Notes: generated by a model not told the origin, from the letters alone. A stretch of 36,362 nucleotides of DNA from Bacteroidales bacterium (GCA_016937255.1 JAFGWG010000202.1:1-36362), one strand, 5' to 3'. Positions 7,930 to 17,542 are shown, counted from the stretch's first letter. Program-made: numbers and translations.

Positions 7930-9489
7930 TTATTTTTCAAAGCTACAATTTGTCAAAGTTACCCATGTATCGTCGTACATTGGGTTTTTGAAATCCACAA
8001 GAGCTTTTTCACCACTTATTTCTTTAATGGTAGCTTTCATTTTTCCTTTGGTGGTGTTTACATATACATCATCACCCACTTTAAAGCTTGAGCTTGATTT
8101 AGATTCTGATGAAGAACTGCTGCTGCTTCCACCATTAATATTGGTGCCCACATGACCTTTTTTAAGGCTTACTTCTTCCATCCAATAACCTTTGCCACTA
8201 TTGTCGCCTACCAATTTAATGAAATAGCGTGTGCTGATGTTAGGATCTAATTTATCAATAGTTGCATTATACTCTCCGTTAGAGAAAATACCAGTTACAT
8301 CATCGCCAACCTTATAGCTTAAAACTTCGCGAACAGTAAGGTCGGGTTTTTCTTGACAATTTTCGTTCATGCTTTTAAGTTCTTCCTGCTCACTGGTTGA
8401 GGCGGGATAAAAGCTAATTAAAGTAAGTTTCCAAGTACCATTATCTTCTATACCTACATAACGAAGCATGCGTTTGTTATTTCGATCATAAAATGTTATT
8501 CCGGCTTTTGATTCAGACTGAACGGTAGGATATTGGCAATAGCAAGATTTGAATGCCTCGTGATTGTTGGTTAACTTGTCTAGCCATTCCTGGTCATAAT
8601 TATTCAATAAAACAGTACTGTTGTTTTTGAAACATGCCGGTGCAAGTACCTTATATATATGAGCCTTCACTTCATTAACATCTTTGTTTAGAATGATGTC
8701 GTGAATATAGTAGAATAATTGAGCACTGGATTGAAATGTAGGAGCATCAGCAACACTTGGCAGAGAAGCCATAATGGCTGCAGCCCTGTTTTCTGCATCA
8801 AGATCAGCAAGAGTTGGCATATTATCAATCTCATCTTTAGTATAAGTCAGTACTTCTCCTGCGTTTTTGTCTTCCTCTTCACGAGAGCTATTGAAGCTTT
8901 TCCAGGCACCTTTAAATTCGTCAGAGTAAATTCTTACTCGATAAGTGTGTTCAGCTTTTCTTAGCTGTGTGCTGTTTATTTTTTCTGAATAGGTTACTTT
9001 GGTTAGAAATGAAACTGAAGTCAATTCGTGCCAATGATATTCAGGATCGGCAGGAAAAGAAATAGGAGAAAGTTCACCAACAACTCTGTTGTAGTATACA
9101 TTCTTAAGGTACTTTTCCAAATCGGCATTCAGCATTGTTAAAATTTCATTTTTATCAGGATCTGGTACTCCGATAAACCAATGATCACCAATAAGATACT
9201 GGCTAAAGACATAAGATCCACTTGATTGAACATATTGAATGGATCCTGAATAAACTTCTGAAATTCCAGTATAAGTGGTTGGTTTAGTAGTACGATAAGA
9301 GCGGCGATAATAATTATAATACGCTCCATCAGTGTATTCTCGGCTAGTGGTTCCGCTTCCAAGCAATTCAATATTTGTTGCTGAAGGGCTGTCTGCCTGA
9401 ATTTTTGCCTTTATTGTCCCGTCAGAAGGTTGGGCAATTACCATGATTCCCAAAAGAATCATAAACATGGTGGTGATAAGTGTTTTCAT
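7930..9489 (-). CDS. Secreted protein with two C-terminal Tudor/SH3-like repeats
   Basis: A 519-residue protein. Residues 1-20 (MKTLITTMFMILLGIMVIAQ) form a signal peptide. The central part (about 130-370) is a unique alpha/beta region I do not recognise, with a YCQYPT segment. The C-terminal 150 residues hold two similar modules: VGDDVTGIFSNGEYNATIDKL and, after a serine-rich linker (GGSSSSSSSESKSSSSF), KVGDDVYVNTTKGKMKATIKEI. Each begins V-G-D-D-V and continues as a short barrel, as in Tudor/Agenet/SH3-like folds. Such repeats occur in several secreted Bacteroidota proteins; the ligand is unknown. It is transcribed in the same direction as the next gene, 55 bases away, but that gene seems to have its own promoter. 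Confidence 0.68.
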   Translation of the reverse strand: MKTLITTMFMILLGIMVIAQPSDGTIKAKIQADSPSATNIELLGSGTTSREYTDGAYYNYYRRSYRTTKPTTYTGISEVYSGSIQYVQSSGSYVFSQYLIGDHWFIGVPDPDKNEILTMLNADLEKYLKNVYYNRVVGELSPISFPADPEYHWHELTSVSFLTKVTYSEKINSTQLRKAEHTYRVRIYSDEFKGAWKSFNSSREEEDKNAGEVLTYTKDEIDNMPTLADLDAENRAAAIMASLPSVADAPTFQSSAQLFYYIHDIILNKDVNEVKAHIYKVLAPACFKNNSTVLLNNYDQEWLDKLTNNHEAFKSCYCQYPTVQSESKAGITFYDRNNKRMLRYVGIEDNGTWKLTLISFYPASTSEQEELKSMNENCQEKPDLTVREVLSYKVGDDVTGIFSNGEYNATIDKLDPNISTRYFIKLVGDNSGKGYWMEEVSLKKGHVGTNINGGSSSSSSSESKSSSSFKVGDDVYVNTTKGKMKATIKEISGEKALVDFKNPMYDDTWVTLTNCSFEK

Positions 9490-9534
9490 TTTTCGTGTTT
9501 ATTAGTTTAAACAATTGATTTTTAAATTCATATT

Positions 9535-9542
9535 CAAAAGTA
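9535..9542 (-). promoter_or_regulatory. Bacteroidota-type -7 box
   Basis: The minus strand reads TACTTTTG (TAnnTTTG), 45 bases before the ATG at 9489 in the divergent gap with the AraC-type regulator gene. Confidence 0.4.
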
Positions 9543-9666
9543 TCAATAGCCATGCAAATTGTCTACATTTTTTTTCCTTTTTTATATTCAAAAACGCAAA
9601 ATATTCAAATAGCTGAATATTAACATGATAAATACTTTTTCCATTGCTATTCAAATCATTTTTTGT

Positions 9667-9674
9667 AATTTTGA
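9667..9674 (+). promoter_or_regulatory. Possible -7 box of the AraC-type gene
   Basis: TAATTTTG fits TAnnTTTG, with a TTG at 9644-9646 20 bases upstream, the usual Bacteroidota spacing. It ends only five bases before the ATG at 9680, so the transcript would be nearly leaderless; AT-richness makes a chance match possible. Confidence 0.35.
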
Positions 9675-9679
9675 GCAGT

Positions 9680-10843
9680 ATGCTGCAGGAAATTAAAATC
9701 ATCGCTTTAGCAATTGCTTTTTTTGCACCTTTTTTATGGGCAATTACTTACTTAATTGATGGCGTTTGTAAGCAAAAATCCAGAATATTCATTCTGTTTT
9801 TAATGCTTGCTGCATCATTGGTGTATTTTATGACTTTTATGAAATTTGAAGGTCATCTGGGAATTTATACATTGCTTTTTCCAGTACATGCTGGAATGGT
9901 TCTTACATTGTTTCCACTCCTTTATTTATATCTGAAATCGTTAACTTCAGAAAAACGATTAACGGTGAATCAAATCATTCCCCATTTTATTCTTGCATTT
10001 GTTTTCTTTTTGTTTTTTATTATATATGAAAGAGTAATGCTTAATTCAGCAGACGATGAACTCTTTATACGTAGTGTGCTTGGATTAACATACGATGCAG
10101 AATCGAGTTTTATATTGAGTTTGGGTAAATGGATTTACAGAATTGGGAAGTTAATGTTTGTAGTATTGTCGGTAGTTTATGTATATTTTTCATTTACTCA
10201 GGTAAAGGATTATTATCGGAAACAGCGTGATTTATTTTCAGACAATGTAAAAAACCACTTGAACTGGTTGAAAATGCTTGGCATCTTTTTCATTTTTATG
10301 ATGTTGGCTCATTTGGTTATTCATATACTTAATAATAGTCAGGTTATAAATAACGATTGGCTTATTATAGTTTCTTATTCTCTTTTTGCTATGTTTTTCT
10401 GGATTTTAGGTATCAATGTCTTTATGCAAAAAGAAGTCTTTGATCCTCTGCAAGTTATCGAAACGGAAACATTTGAAGAGGAAATAAAAATTAGCAAAGA
10501 AGAATTAGAAAAATATCTTCTTGATGAAAAACCCTATCTAGATCCTGAGATCTCTGTATACGATTTTTGTTATCATTTTCAAACCAATAGAACATATTTG
10601 TCAGATGCCATTAGCAAAGGTTTAGGCTTGAATTTCAGGGGACTTATTAATCAATATCGGGTGCGTGAAGCAGTCGATATTATAGACCAATACAAGAAAA
10701 TGGGTCTAGAAATTACATTGGAAATTATTGCCCATAAGTCTGGTTTTAGCTCATATTCCTCATTTTTGAGGGTTTTTAAGTCTGAATTGGGAATAACACC
10801 AAACGAATACGTAAAAAACAAAATAGTTAACGATAAGAATTAA
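9680..10843 (+). CDS. Membrane-anchored (7TM) AraC-family regulator
   Basis: A 387-residue protein from the ATG at 9680; an in-frame TTG at 9644 is rejected because it lies in promoter-like DNA. The N-terminal ~255 residues hold seven hydrophobic segments, among them IIALAIAFFAPFLWAITYL, LGIYTLLFPVHAGMVLTLF, ILAFVFFLFFIIYERVML and WLIIVSYSLFAMFFWILGI. A short linker leads to an AraC/XylS double helix-turn-helix (about 290-385): ISVYDFCYHFQTNRTYLSD, then ITLEIIAHKSGFSSYSSF and FRVFKSELGITPNEYV. It therefore binds DNA from the inner membrane and probably senses a membrane or extracellular signal through the 7TM part. Its stop is four bases before pepD, so the two are probably co-transcribed. 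A TAATTTTG box at 9667-9674, only five bases before the ATG, would imply a nearly leaderless message. Confidence 0.85.
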   Translation: MLQEIKIIALAIAFFAPFLWAITYLIDGVCKQKSRIFILFLMLAASLVYFMTFMKFEGHLGIYTLLFPVHAGMVLTLFPLLYLYLKSLTSEKRLTVNQIIPHFILAFVFFLFFIIYERVMLNSADDELFIRSVLGLTYDAESSFILSLGKWIYRIGKLMFVVLSVVYVYFSFTQVKDYYRKQRDLFSDNVKNHLNWLKMLGIFFIFMMLAHLVIHILNNSQVINNDWLIIVSYSLFAMFFWILGINVFMQKEVFDPLQVIETETFEEEIKISKEELEKYLLDEKPYLDPEISVYDFCYHFQTNRTYLSDAISKGLGLNFRGLINQYRVREAVDIIDQYKKMGLEITLEIIAHKSGFSSYSSFLRVFKSELGITPNEYVKNKIVNDKN

Positions 10844-10847
10844 TTCT

Positions 10848-12299
10848 ATGGAAAATCCTTTTGTATCTCTTCAGCCTGAAAAATTGTGGCAGTATTTTTA
10901 TGAAATCTGTCAAATTCCTCATTGTTCAAAACAGGAAGGAAAAATTGTAGCTTATCTAATTGATTTTGGTAAACAGCTTGGTCTTGAAACCATTTCCGAT
11001 GAAGTAGGAAACGTTGTTATTCGTAAACCTGCTACTCAAGGTTATGAAAATAAACCTTCGGTTGCCTTACAGAGTCACGTAGATATGGTTTGTGAGAAAA
11101 ATGCTGATGTAGAGTTCGATTTCAGCAAAGATGCCATTCAACCCTATATTGATGGGGAATGGGTAAAGGCTAAAGGAACTACTCTTGGTGCGGATGATGG
11201 AATTGGCGTGGCTACACAGATGGCACTACTTGCATCAAAAGATATTAATCATGGTCCTATTGAATGTTTATTTACTGTAGATGAAGAAACCGGACTCACA
11301 GGAGCATTTGCACTTAAAAGTAATATGCTGAAAAGTAAAATTTTGCTTAACCTCGATAGCGAAGATGAAGGCGAAATTTTTATGGGTTGTGCTGGTGGTA
11401 AAGATACTGTTGGACGTATTGGGTATCAAACTGAAGCTGTGTCTGCGGGAATGAAAGCTATTCAGATTAAAGTTTCTGGCCTTATGGGCGGTCATAGTGG
11501 CGACGATATTGAGAAAAAACGAGGTAATGCCAATAAAATTCTCGTTCGTTTCCTTTGGGATATGGATCACAAATATGGAATTCGCCTAAGCTCTATTGAT
11601 GGCGGCAATCTGCGAAATGCCATTGCCCGTGAAGCGCAAGCAGTAATTCTAGTTGATGATAATAATGCAACTGCACTGCTAAATGATGCAAAAGAAATGA
11701 ACGCTTCTGTTCAAGCTGAACTTAAAATCAGCGATAAAGGCGTAAAGCTGGAAGCCAAAGAAATAACTGTCCCTGAAAACGTAATTGATGAAGCATCAGC
11801 TAAAAAGCTAATTGCAGCAGCTTATGCCATGCCACATGGCGTGATTGCTATGTCGCAAGATATTGAAGGTTTTGTGGAAACATCTACCAACCTGGCCAGT
11901 ATCAAAATGGAAAACGGACAGTTGGTGTTAACTACTAGCCAGCGTTCATCTATCGAATCTGCCAAAGACAATATATGTAGTATGGTGGCATCAGTATTTG
12001 AATTAAGTGGGTTTAAGTATGAATCTGGTGATGGCTATCCTGGCTGGACTCCTGATCCCAATTCAGCCATTTTGAAAGTTTCTGTTGAACAGTTTAAGAA
12101 ACAGTTTAATTACGATCCTATTGTTCGTGCCGTACATGCCGGTCTCGAATGTGGATTATTTAGCGAAAAATTCCCTGGACTGGATATGGTTTCTATAGGA
12201 CCAACCATTCGTGGGCCTCATAGTCCTGATGAACGTTTGGAAATTGCCACTGTTGAGCGTTTCTGGAAATTTGTTCTGGATATTTTAGAGGCAGTTTAA
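10848..12299 (+). CDS. pepD: Aminoacyl-histidine (cytosolic non-specific) dipeptidase PepD
   Basis: A 483-residue M20C metallopeptidase of normal length that hydrolyses Xaa-His and many other dipeptides in the cytoplasm with two metal ions. Visible metal or catalytic sites: SHVDMVCEK (His77, catalytic Asp79), LGADDGIGVA (bridging Asp116), DEETGLTGA (Glu146 general base, Glu147 metal), and a GPHSPDERL histidine near residue 460. The lid domain contains GLMGGHSGDDI, typical of PepD. It begins four bases after the AraC-type regulator gene, suggesting a transcriptional link with whatever signal that regulator senses. A hairpin followed by T residues lies 24 bases after the stop. Confidence 0.95.
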   Translation: MENPFVSLQPEKLWQYFYEICQIPHCSKQEGKIVAYLIDFGKQLGLETISDEVGNVVIRKPATQGYENKPSVALQSHVDMVCEKNADVEFDFSKDAIQPYIDGEWVKAKGTTLGADDGIGVATQMALLASKDINHGPIECLFTVDEETGLTGAFALKSNMLKSKILLNLDSEDEGEIFMGCAGGKDTVGRIGYQTEAVSAGMKAIQIKVSGLMGGHSGDDIEKKRGNANKILVRFLWDMDHKYGIRLSSIDGGNLRNAIAREAQAVILVDDNNATALLNDAKEMNASVQAELKISDKGVKLEAKEITVPENVIDEASAKKLIAAAYAMPHGVIAMSQDIEGFVETSTNLASIKMENGQLVLTTSQRSSIESAKDNICSMVASVFELSGFKYESGDGYPGWTPDPNSAILKVSVEQFKKQFNYDPIVRAVHAGLECGLFSEKFPGLDMVSIGPTIRGPHSPDERLEIATVERFWKFVLDILEAV

Positions 12300-12323
12300 C
12301 CGAATTATAAATTTAATTTCATG

Positions 12324-12358
12324 CGTAGAGACAAGGCATGCATTGTCTCTACGTTTTT
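12324..12358 (+). terminator. Rho-independent terminator after pepD
   Basis: Perfect 11-bp stem CGTAGAGACAA (12324-12334) and TTGTCTCTACG (12343-12353), loop GGCATGCA, followed directly by TTTTT. The GTAGAGACAAGGCATGC core resembles a palindromic intergenic repeat common in Bacteroidota and cyanobacteria, so it may be a repeat used as a terminator. Confidence 0.8.
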
Positions 12359-12421
12359 ATTTATGCATCACAATCTTTTACCCCTGAAAATCGTTTATTA
12401 TTTGAAGAAAACAATACATGT

Positions 12422-12883
12422 ATGAAAAAGCTGTCAGGAATACTTATTTTTTCTTTAATATCGCTTATGGCATGGTCGCAGGGATCAAAGGAACTTACAC
12501 CCACATTAGCAACGTGGAAAACAGCCATTGGATTGATAATACCAGAAGAAAATTTTGATTTACTAGACACCAGTTATTTTTTGGCTGGAAATCAAATTGA
12601 TCCCAATCTTGATATTGCTGTATATAATTGTCCAGGTAATATAATTGTGGTTTTGGAGGAAGATCCCCAAACAGTTTTGAATGATGGACTTCGCTATACC
12701 AAATATTACGATTTGATTTATTTTATAGATGAAAACACTATAACATACACCTCATATCCCCAGAGTTTTAACTATAGAATAGAATATAAAGGGGAGGAAA
12801 TATTCATATCATTAAGCTATCTGGATGAAACAGTTTTTACCACAAAGCTTTATTATTTGGATGGAGATTTGATTACGATGTAG
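12422..12883 (+). CDS. Small secreted hypothetical protein
   Basis: 153 residues from the ATG at 12422, whose first 20 residues (MKKLSGILIFSLISLMAWSQ) form a clear signal peptide. An upstream start at 12338 would run through the pepD terminator and is rejected. The mature part is acidic and rich in beta-type sequence, with many Tyr/Ile pairs (TKYYDLIYFIDENTITYTSY, RIEYKGEEIFISLSYLDE). I do not recognise a family and see no catalytic motif. It stands alone between the pepD terminator and a convergent hydrolase gene. Probably periplasmic or outer-membrane associated. Confidence 0.6.
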   Translation: MKKLSGILIFSLISLMAWSQGSKELTPTLATWKTAIGLIIPEENFDLLDTSYFLAGNQIDPNLDIAVYNCPGNIIVVLEEDPQTVLNDGLRYTKYYDLIYFIDENTITYTSYPQSFNYRIEYKGEEIFISLSYLDETVFTTKLYYLDGDLITM

Positions 12884-12904
12884 GAATTGTTTTAATTTTT
12901 TAAT

Positions 12905-12966
12905 AATCATCAAGATTCGCGAGAAATAATAGTGTTTGCGTTTTTAGCATCTTTACGAGAACCCAT
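12905..12966. repeat. Degenerate CGCAAAG-type intergenic repeat
   Basis: Read on the minus strand the stretch begins TTCTCGTAAAGATGC, followed by TAAAAACGCAAAC and TCTCGCGAATCTTGATG. This resembles the widespread 'CGCAAAGACGCAAAG' intergenic repeat family, in decayed form. It fills the gap between two converging genes. Confidence 0.35.
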
Positions 12967-12980
12967 CAGCGTCTAATAAA

Positions 12981-13889
12981 TCAATTCACCTCAGCCGCCA
13001 TTTTCTGTGCTTCTACTGCTTCAATAAATTTCAGAATATTCTCAGTTTCGCTTTCCCAATACTGATAATCGTGGCCGAATTCCATTGGAAAATTGCCTTC
13101 CATATATACACGTCCCATTTTATCGAGAACTTCATATAATGTATCTGATTGTGAAAAAGGTACAACGGGATCTTCAACTGCATGGCCAATATAGATGGGT
13201 AAGGTCCATTCTTCAGCACGTCGCAGCAAATTATCTTTACCTTCCCATCGTTCGGGGTATTCACTGTAATCGCCATAGAAATAGATCATTAGGTTGTCAT
13301 CCTTCATTAGGGTTTGATCGTAATCGCCACTTAAAACTATAGCCGCATCAAATAGATCGGGACGCTCAAGACCAATGGCAAATGCGCCACGAGCACCAGT
13401 GCTTAGTCCAATCAGATAATTGTTCGATGTGCCGATCAAAACATTCAAAGAATCGTTTAGAAAAGCAAAAACATCTTCTGTAAGCCACTGACGCAAAGGT
13501 TGGTCTGCAAGAGTGTTCATGGTTTCGGGATACACTTCAGAAGCATACATGCTTTTACCCATGTCGGGAATAATGATATTGTAACCTGCATTGCGCAATT
13601 CATCACAAAGTGTGGTTTGCTCGCACCAGCCTAAAGGTGAAAGATTCCAACCGTGAAGAAGCAAAATATTCCCTTTTACCATAAAAGACTTTGCTGGAAG
13701 CAGGTAAATAGCTCTGGTTTTATCTCCACAAGGTAGATTAATAGTAGTGTCTGGCATGCGTTTGGTATGCGTAATATTACTCTCGAATAATGCTGTTCCA
13801 AAGTTTTTCTTGCTGTCACCCGAACATGCTGAAAGTGTTAGTAAAATGATCAGTAAAAATTTTAAGCTGCTGTTTTTCATACGTTTCAA
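12981..13889 (-). CDS. Alpha/beta-hydrolase lipoprotein (putative esterase)
   Basis: A 302-residue lipoprotein: MKRMKNSSLKFLLIILLTLSAC carries a lipobox (LSAC, Cys about residue 22). The mature domain is an alpha/beta hydrolase: oxyanion-loop region ILLLHGWNLSP, nucleophile elbow GLSTGARGAF (catalytic Ser within G-x-S-x-G), an acidic site in HAVEDPVVPF and a His in EFGHDYQYW. An ester or amide hydrolase facing the periplasm or attached to the outer membrane is likely; the substrate is unknown. It converges with the small secreted gene and diverges from dnaE. A TAACTTTG box lies 60 bases before the ATG. An alternative ATG three codons downstream (13880) would also keep the signal. Confidence 0.8.
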   Translation of the reverse strand: MKRMKNSSLKFLLIILLTLSACSGDSKKNFGTALFESNITHTKRMPDTTINLPCGDKTRAIYLLPAKSFMVKGNILLLHGWNLSPLGWCEQTTLCDELRNAGYNIIIPDMGKSMYASEVYPETMNTLADQPLRQWLTEDVFAFLNDSLNVLIGTSNNYLIGLSTGARGAFAIGLERPDLFDAAIVLSGDYDQTLMKDDNLMIYFYGDYSEYPERWEGKDNLLRRAEEWTLPIYIGHAVEDPVVPFSQSDTLYEVLDKMGRVYMEGNFPMEFGHDYQYWESETENILKFIEAVEAQKMAAEVN

Positions 13890-13949
13890 ATTGTTGATTC
13901 CTTGTTATTAAATTCTTCCGGATTGAGCGGTAAAATTATGTATTTTTAT

Positions 13950-13957
13950 CAAAGTTA
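13950..13957 (-). promoter_or_regulatory. Bacteroidota-type -7 box
   Basis: The minus strand reads TAACTTTG (TAnnTTTG), 60 bases before the hydrolase ATG at 13889, inside the 95-base divergent gap with dnaE. No perfect box for dnaE itself was found on the plus strand. Confidence 0.4.
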
Positions 13958-13984
13958 AAATAAAAGCCTGAATTAGCAAGTATT

Positions 13985-16900
13985 ATGTCCAAATTTACTC
14001 ATTTACACCTACATACCGTTTACTCCGTTCTCGACGGCGCTTCAAAAATTAATAATCTGATGGATCGTGCCATTGAATTGGGAATGGAATCTGTAGCTGT
14101 GACCGATCATGGAAATATGTATGGTGTTCTCGATTTTTTCAATGTCGCTAAAGCCAAAGGTATCAAACCCATAATTGGTGTTGAGACCTATGTGGCGCGC
14201 ACATCAATGAGTGATCAAAAAGGGAAACAGGATCGCAGTGGTCATCATTTGATTTTGCTTGCCAAGAATCTGACTGGTTATCGTAATTTATTAAAATTGA
14301 TATCCGCGGCCAATCTTAAGGGCTTTTATTATACTCCACGAATTGATAAGGATTTATTGTCTCAGCATGCAGAAGGTCTTATTGCTTCTTCAGCTTGTTT
14401 GGGTGGGGAAGTGGCTCAGCTGCTTATGAATGGTAATGAAGCTGAAGCCATTAAAGTGATTGAATGGTATAAAAATCTTTTTGGGGAGGATTATTACCTC
14501 GAAATGATGGATCATGGTTTAACGGAGCAGAAAGAAGTCAATGAAAAGTTGAAAGTTCTTTCACAAAAATGTGGAGTAAAACTTATTGCTACCAATGATG
14601 TTCATTTTGTTCGCAAAGAAGACTTTGAAGCTCATAAAATCCTGATTAAAATTAATACTCATAGTGAGGATAAAGATGATTTATTATACTCCGGAAATGA
14701 GTATATGAAGTCGTACGATGAAATGTTAGCTCTTTTCTCAGATACACCGGAAGCATTATCAAATACTCAGGAAATTGTTGATAAAATTGAAGATTATACG
14801 TTGCACCATGATGTGGTTTTGCCGGTTTTTGATATCCCTTCTGAATTTGAAGATGACAATGCTTATTTGAGACATTTAAGCTATGAAGGAGCCAAGGTTC
14901 GCTATGAAGAAATTACTGAAGAGATTACTGAGCGCCTTGATTTTGAGCTTGAAGTGATTAAAAATATGGGTTTCCCGGGATATTTTCTCATTACACAAGA
15001 TTTTATTGCCAAAGCAAGGGAAATGGGTGTTTTGGTTGGCCCGGGGCGGGGAAGTGCAGCAGGTTCAATTGTTGCGTATTGCCTTAAAATTACCAATATC
15101 GATCCCATTAAACATAAGTTACTATTTGAGCGTTTTCTTAATCCCGATCGTATTTCAATGCCTGATATTGATGTAGATTTCGATGATTATGGTCGCGATC
15201 AGGTTATTAATTATGTAGTGGATAAATATGGTGCCGATAAAGTGGCTCAAATTGTAACCATGGGTAAATTGGCTGCTCGCTCTTCTGTGCGTGATGTGGC
15301 ACGAGTATTTGGTGAAGATCTCTCATTTGCTGATAAAATTGCAAAATTGATTCCCGAAACGCCTGGAATTACAATAGAAAAGGCGTTGAAAGAAAGTAAA
15401 GACCTTCGTAGTTTATACGATAACAACGAAAGTGCAAAGAAAATTCTTGATCTTTCTATCGTGCTTGAAGGAAATGTTCGTAATACCGGAGTTCATGCCT
15501 GTGGAGTTATTATCGGGCGTGAAGCACTCGACCATTTTGTTCCACTTGCCAGACAAAAAGATAAAGAGGGTAGTAATCTTCCCGTTGTGCAATTCGAAGG
15601 TTCTATGGTTGAACAAGCCGGAATGCTTAAAATGGACTTCCTTGGCTTGAAAACTCTTACCATTATTAAAGATTGTCTGGAATTGGTTAAAAAGCGTCAT
15701 GGGAAGGACATTGATATGGATCTTATTCCTATTGATGATGCCAAAACATTTGAATTGTATCAGAAAGGTGAAACCGTTGGTACTTTTCAGTTTGAGTCTG
15801 AAGGAATGCGTACTTGGTTGAAAAAACTGAAACCCACGGATATCAATGACCTTATTGCCATGAACGCCCTATATCGGCCGGGGCCAATGGATAATATTCC
15901 GAATTATATCAGACGAAAGCATGGGAAGGAAGAAATTCAATATCCGCATCCTATGGCAGAGGAAATACTGTCGGATACTTATGGTATTATGATTTTTCAG
16001 GAGCAGATTATGCTTTTATCGCAAAAACTGGCTAATTTTAGCAAGGGGAAAGCCGATGAATTGCGCAAAGCCATGGGTAAGAAAAAGCATGCAATTATTG
16101 ATCGCTTAAGACCTGAATTTGTTGAAGGTGCGCAGCAAAATGGTATCGATAAAAAACTGGCAGAGCATATTTATGAGGCCATGGCCAAGTTTGGTGAATA
16201 TGGTTTTAATAAATCGCATTCAGCCGCTTATTCAGTGTTGGCTTATCAAACAGCTTACCTTAAAGCGAATTACCCTGCAGAGTATATGTCGGCTGTGCTT
16301 GGTAATAACCTTAACGATTTAAATAAAATAACTACATTTATCAATGATTGTAAGCGCATGGGCGTGCCTGTGCTTGGGCCTGATGTCAATGAAAGTGAAG
16401 AGAAATTTACGGTAAATAAAAACAATGAAATCAGGTTTGGACTAGCCGCATTAAAAAATGTAGGGGAATCGGCTTCAGAATCTCTTGTAAAAGAACGTCA
16501 GGAAAATGGTATATATAAAGATATTCACGATTTTTTCAATCGTATTTCTCTGCGTGTTGTCAATAAACGAGCTTTGGAGTCGCTTGCTTCCACAGGAGCA
16601 TTTTTTAGTTTGAATACACATAGGGCTCAGTTTTTCTACCGTCAGCATGAAGAAGATAGCTTTTTTCTTGAAAAATTAATCAAGCATTCTGCCATGGTGC
16701 AAGAACGTAAATCGAGTATGCAGGCTTCTTTGTTTGGTGATAATGAAGAAATTAGCATTTCTAGTATAGATTTACCAGAATGTGAAAAATGGGCACTCGA
16801 CCATATATTGACTATGGAGCTCGAAATTGCTGGTTTTTACATTAGTGGTCACCCTCTTGATGAGTTTGAGAGTACAGTAAAATTATTGTCAACGCATACC

Positions 16901-17542
16901 ATTGAAGAATTAGATAATGGACTAGATGCTTTGATGCATAAGAGTGTGCTTTTTTCTGGAGTGATTAAAAATCGTCAGGAACGCTATGATAAAAAAGGTA
17001 ATAAATTCCTTGTTTTTAAATTATTCGATTATTCAGGCGAAAAGGATTTTATGTTTTTCCGCGATGATTATGAACGATTTGCCGGTGATATAAAAGACGG
17101 AAGTAAACTCTTCTTCCATGCAAAAGTGGAGCCTATAAAATGGGGGAAAAACGAAGGTAATCCAGAACTAAAAATGCAGAAAATTTATCCTCTGGCTAAG
17201 CTATTCGATAATTCTGTTTCTGGCTTTATGGCTTATCTCTCGCTCGAAGATATTTCTGCTCCTTTTACGGATGCAGTTCACGATATTGTGCAATTGAATA
17301 GTGGAGAAATTCCATTGGTTTTTGCTATGAAGGAAAACGGAGAAGACCGTCCGTTGCAAATGGGTTCTGAATTTCTGAAATTGAGCAAAGATGGATTGTA
17401 TAAATTGAAGCAATTGCCTGAAATAAACTCATACAGTATTCGGAACAATATACTGAAGGGATTCACACATTATTCTCAGAAACTTGAGCCCGATGTTACC
17501 ATTTTGAAAGAAGCGACAGATTTGGAAATTAGCGATATTTAA
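13985..17542 (+). CDS. dnaE: DNA polymerase III subunit alpha
   Basis: The 1185-residue replicative polymerase (C family), close to the usual DnaE1 length. The PHP domain starts at once (THLHLHTVYSVLDGA, AVTDHGNMYG, NDVHFV), keeping metal-binding histidines. The palm carries GPGRGSAAGS (about 355) and the catalytic aspartates in MPDIDVDFDD (about 392-401). Fingers and binding regions follow: LYRPGPMDNIPNYIRRKHG, YGIMIFQEQIM, FGEYGFNKSHSAAYSVLAYQT. The C-terminal part includes the OB-fold region (LFSGVIKNRQERYDKKGNKF). Cytoplasmic, part of the replisome. The same strand continues with trxA 94 bases later, which has its own -7 box. Nothing abnormal was seen. Confidence 0.97.
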   Translation: MSKFTHLHLHTVYSVLDGASKINNLMDRAIELGMESVAVTDHGNMYGVLDFFNVAKAKGIKPIIGVETYVARTSMSDQKGKQDRSGHHLILLAKNLTGYRNLLKLISAANLKGFYYTPRIDKDLLSQHAEGLIASSACLGGEVAQLLMNGNEAEAIKVIEWYKNLFGEDYYLEMMDHGLTEQKEVNEKLKVLSQKCGVKLIATNDVHFVRKEDFEAHKILIKINTHSEDKDDLLYSGNEYMKSYDEMLALFSDTPEALSNTQEIVDKIEDYTLHHDVVLPVFDIPSEFEDDNAYLRHLSYEGAKVRYEEITEEITERLDFELEVIKNMGFPGYFLITQDFIAKAREMGVLVGPGRGSAAGSIVAYCLKITNIDPIKHKLLFERFLNPDRISMPDIDVDFDDYGRDQVINYVVDKYGADKVAQIVTMGKLAARSSVRDVARVFGEDLSFADKIAKLIPETPGITIEKALKESKDLRSLYDNNESAKKILDLSIVLEGNVRNTGVHACGVIIGREALDHFVPLARQKDKEGSNLPVVQFEGSMVEQAGMLKMDFLGLKTLTIIKDCLELVKKRHGKDIDMDLIPIDDAKTFELYQKGETVGTFQFESEGMRTWLKKLKPTDINDLIAMNALYRPGPMDNIPNYIRRKHGKEEIQYPHPMAEEILSDTYGIMIFQEQIMLLSQKLANFSKGKADELRKAMGKKKHAIIDRLRPEFVEGAQQNGIDKKLAEHIYEAMAKFGEYGFNKSHSAAYSVLAYQTAYLKANYPAEYMSAVLGNNLNDLNKITTFINDCKRMGVPVLGPDVNESEEKFTVNKNNEIRFGLAALKNVGESASESLVKERQENGIYKDIHDFFNRISLRVVNKRALESLASTGAFFSLNTHRAQFFYRQHEEDSFFLEKLIKHSAMVQERKSSMQASLFGDNEEISISSIDLPECEKWALDHILTMELEIAGFYISGHPLDEFESTVKLLSTHTIEELDNGLDALMHKSVLFSGVIKNRQERYDKKGNKFLVFKLFDYSGEKDFMFFRDDYERFAGDIKDGSKLFFHAKVEPIKWGKNEGNPELKMQKIYPLAKLFDNSVSGFMAYLSLEDISAPFTDAVHDIVQLNSGEIPLVFAMKENGEDRPLQMGSEFLKLSKDGLYKLKQLPEINSYSIRNNILKGFTHYSQKLEPDVTILKEATDLEISDI

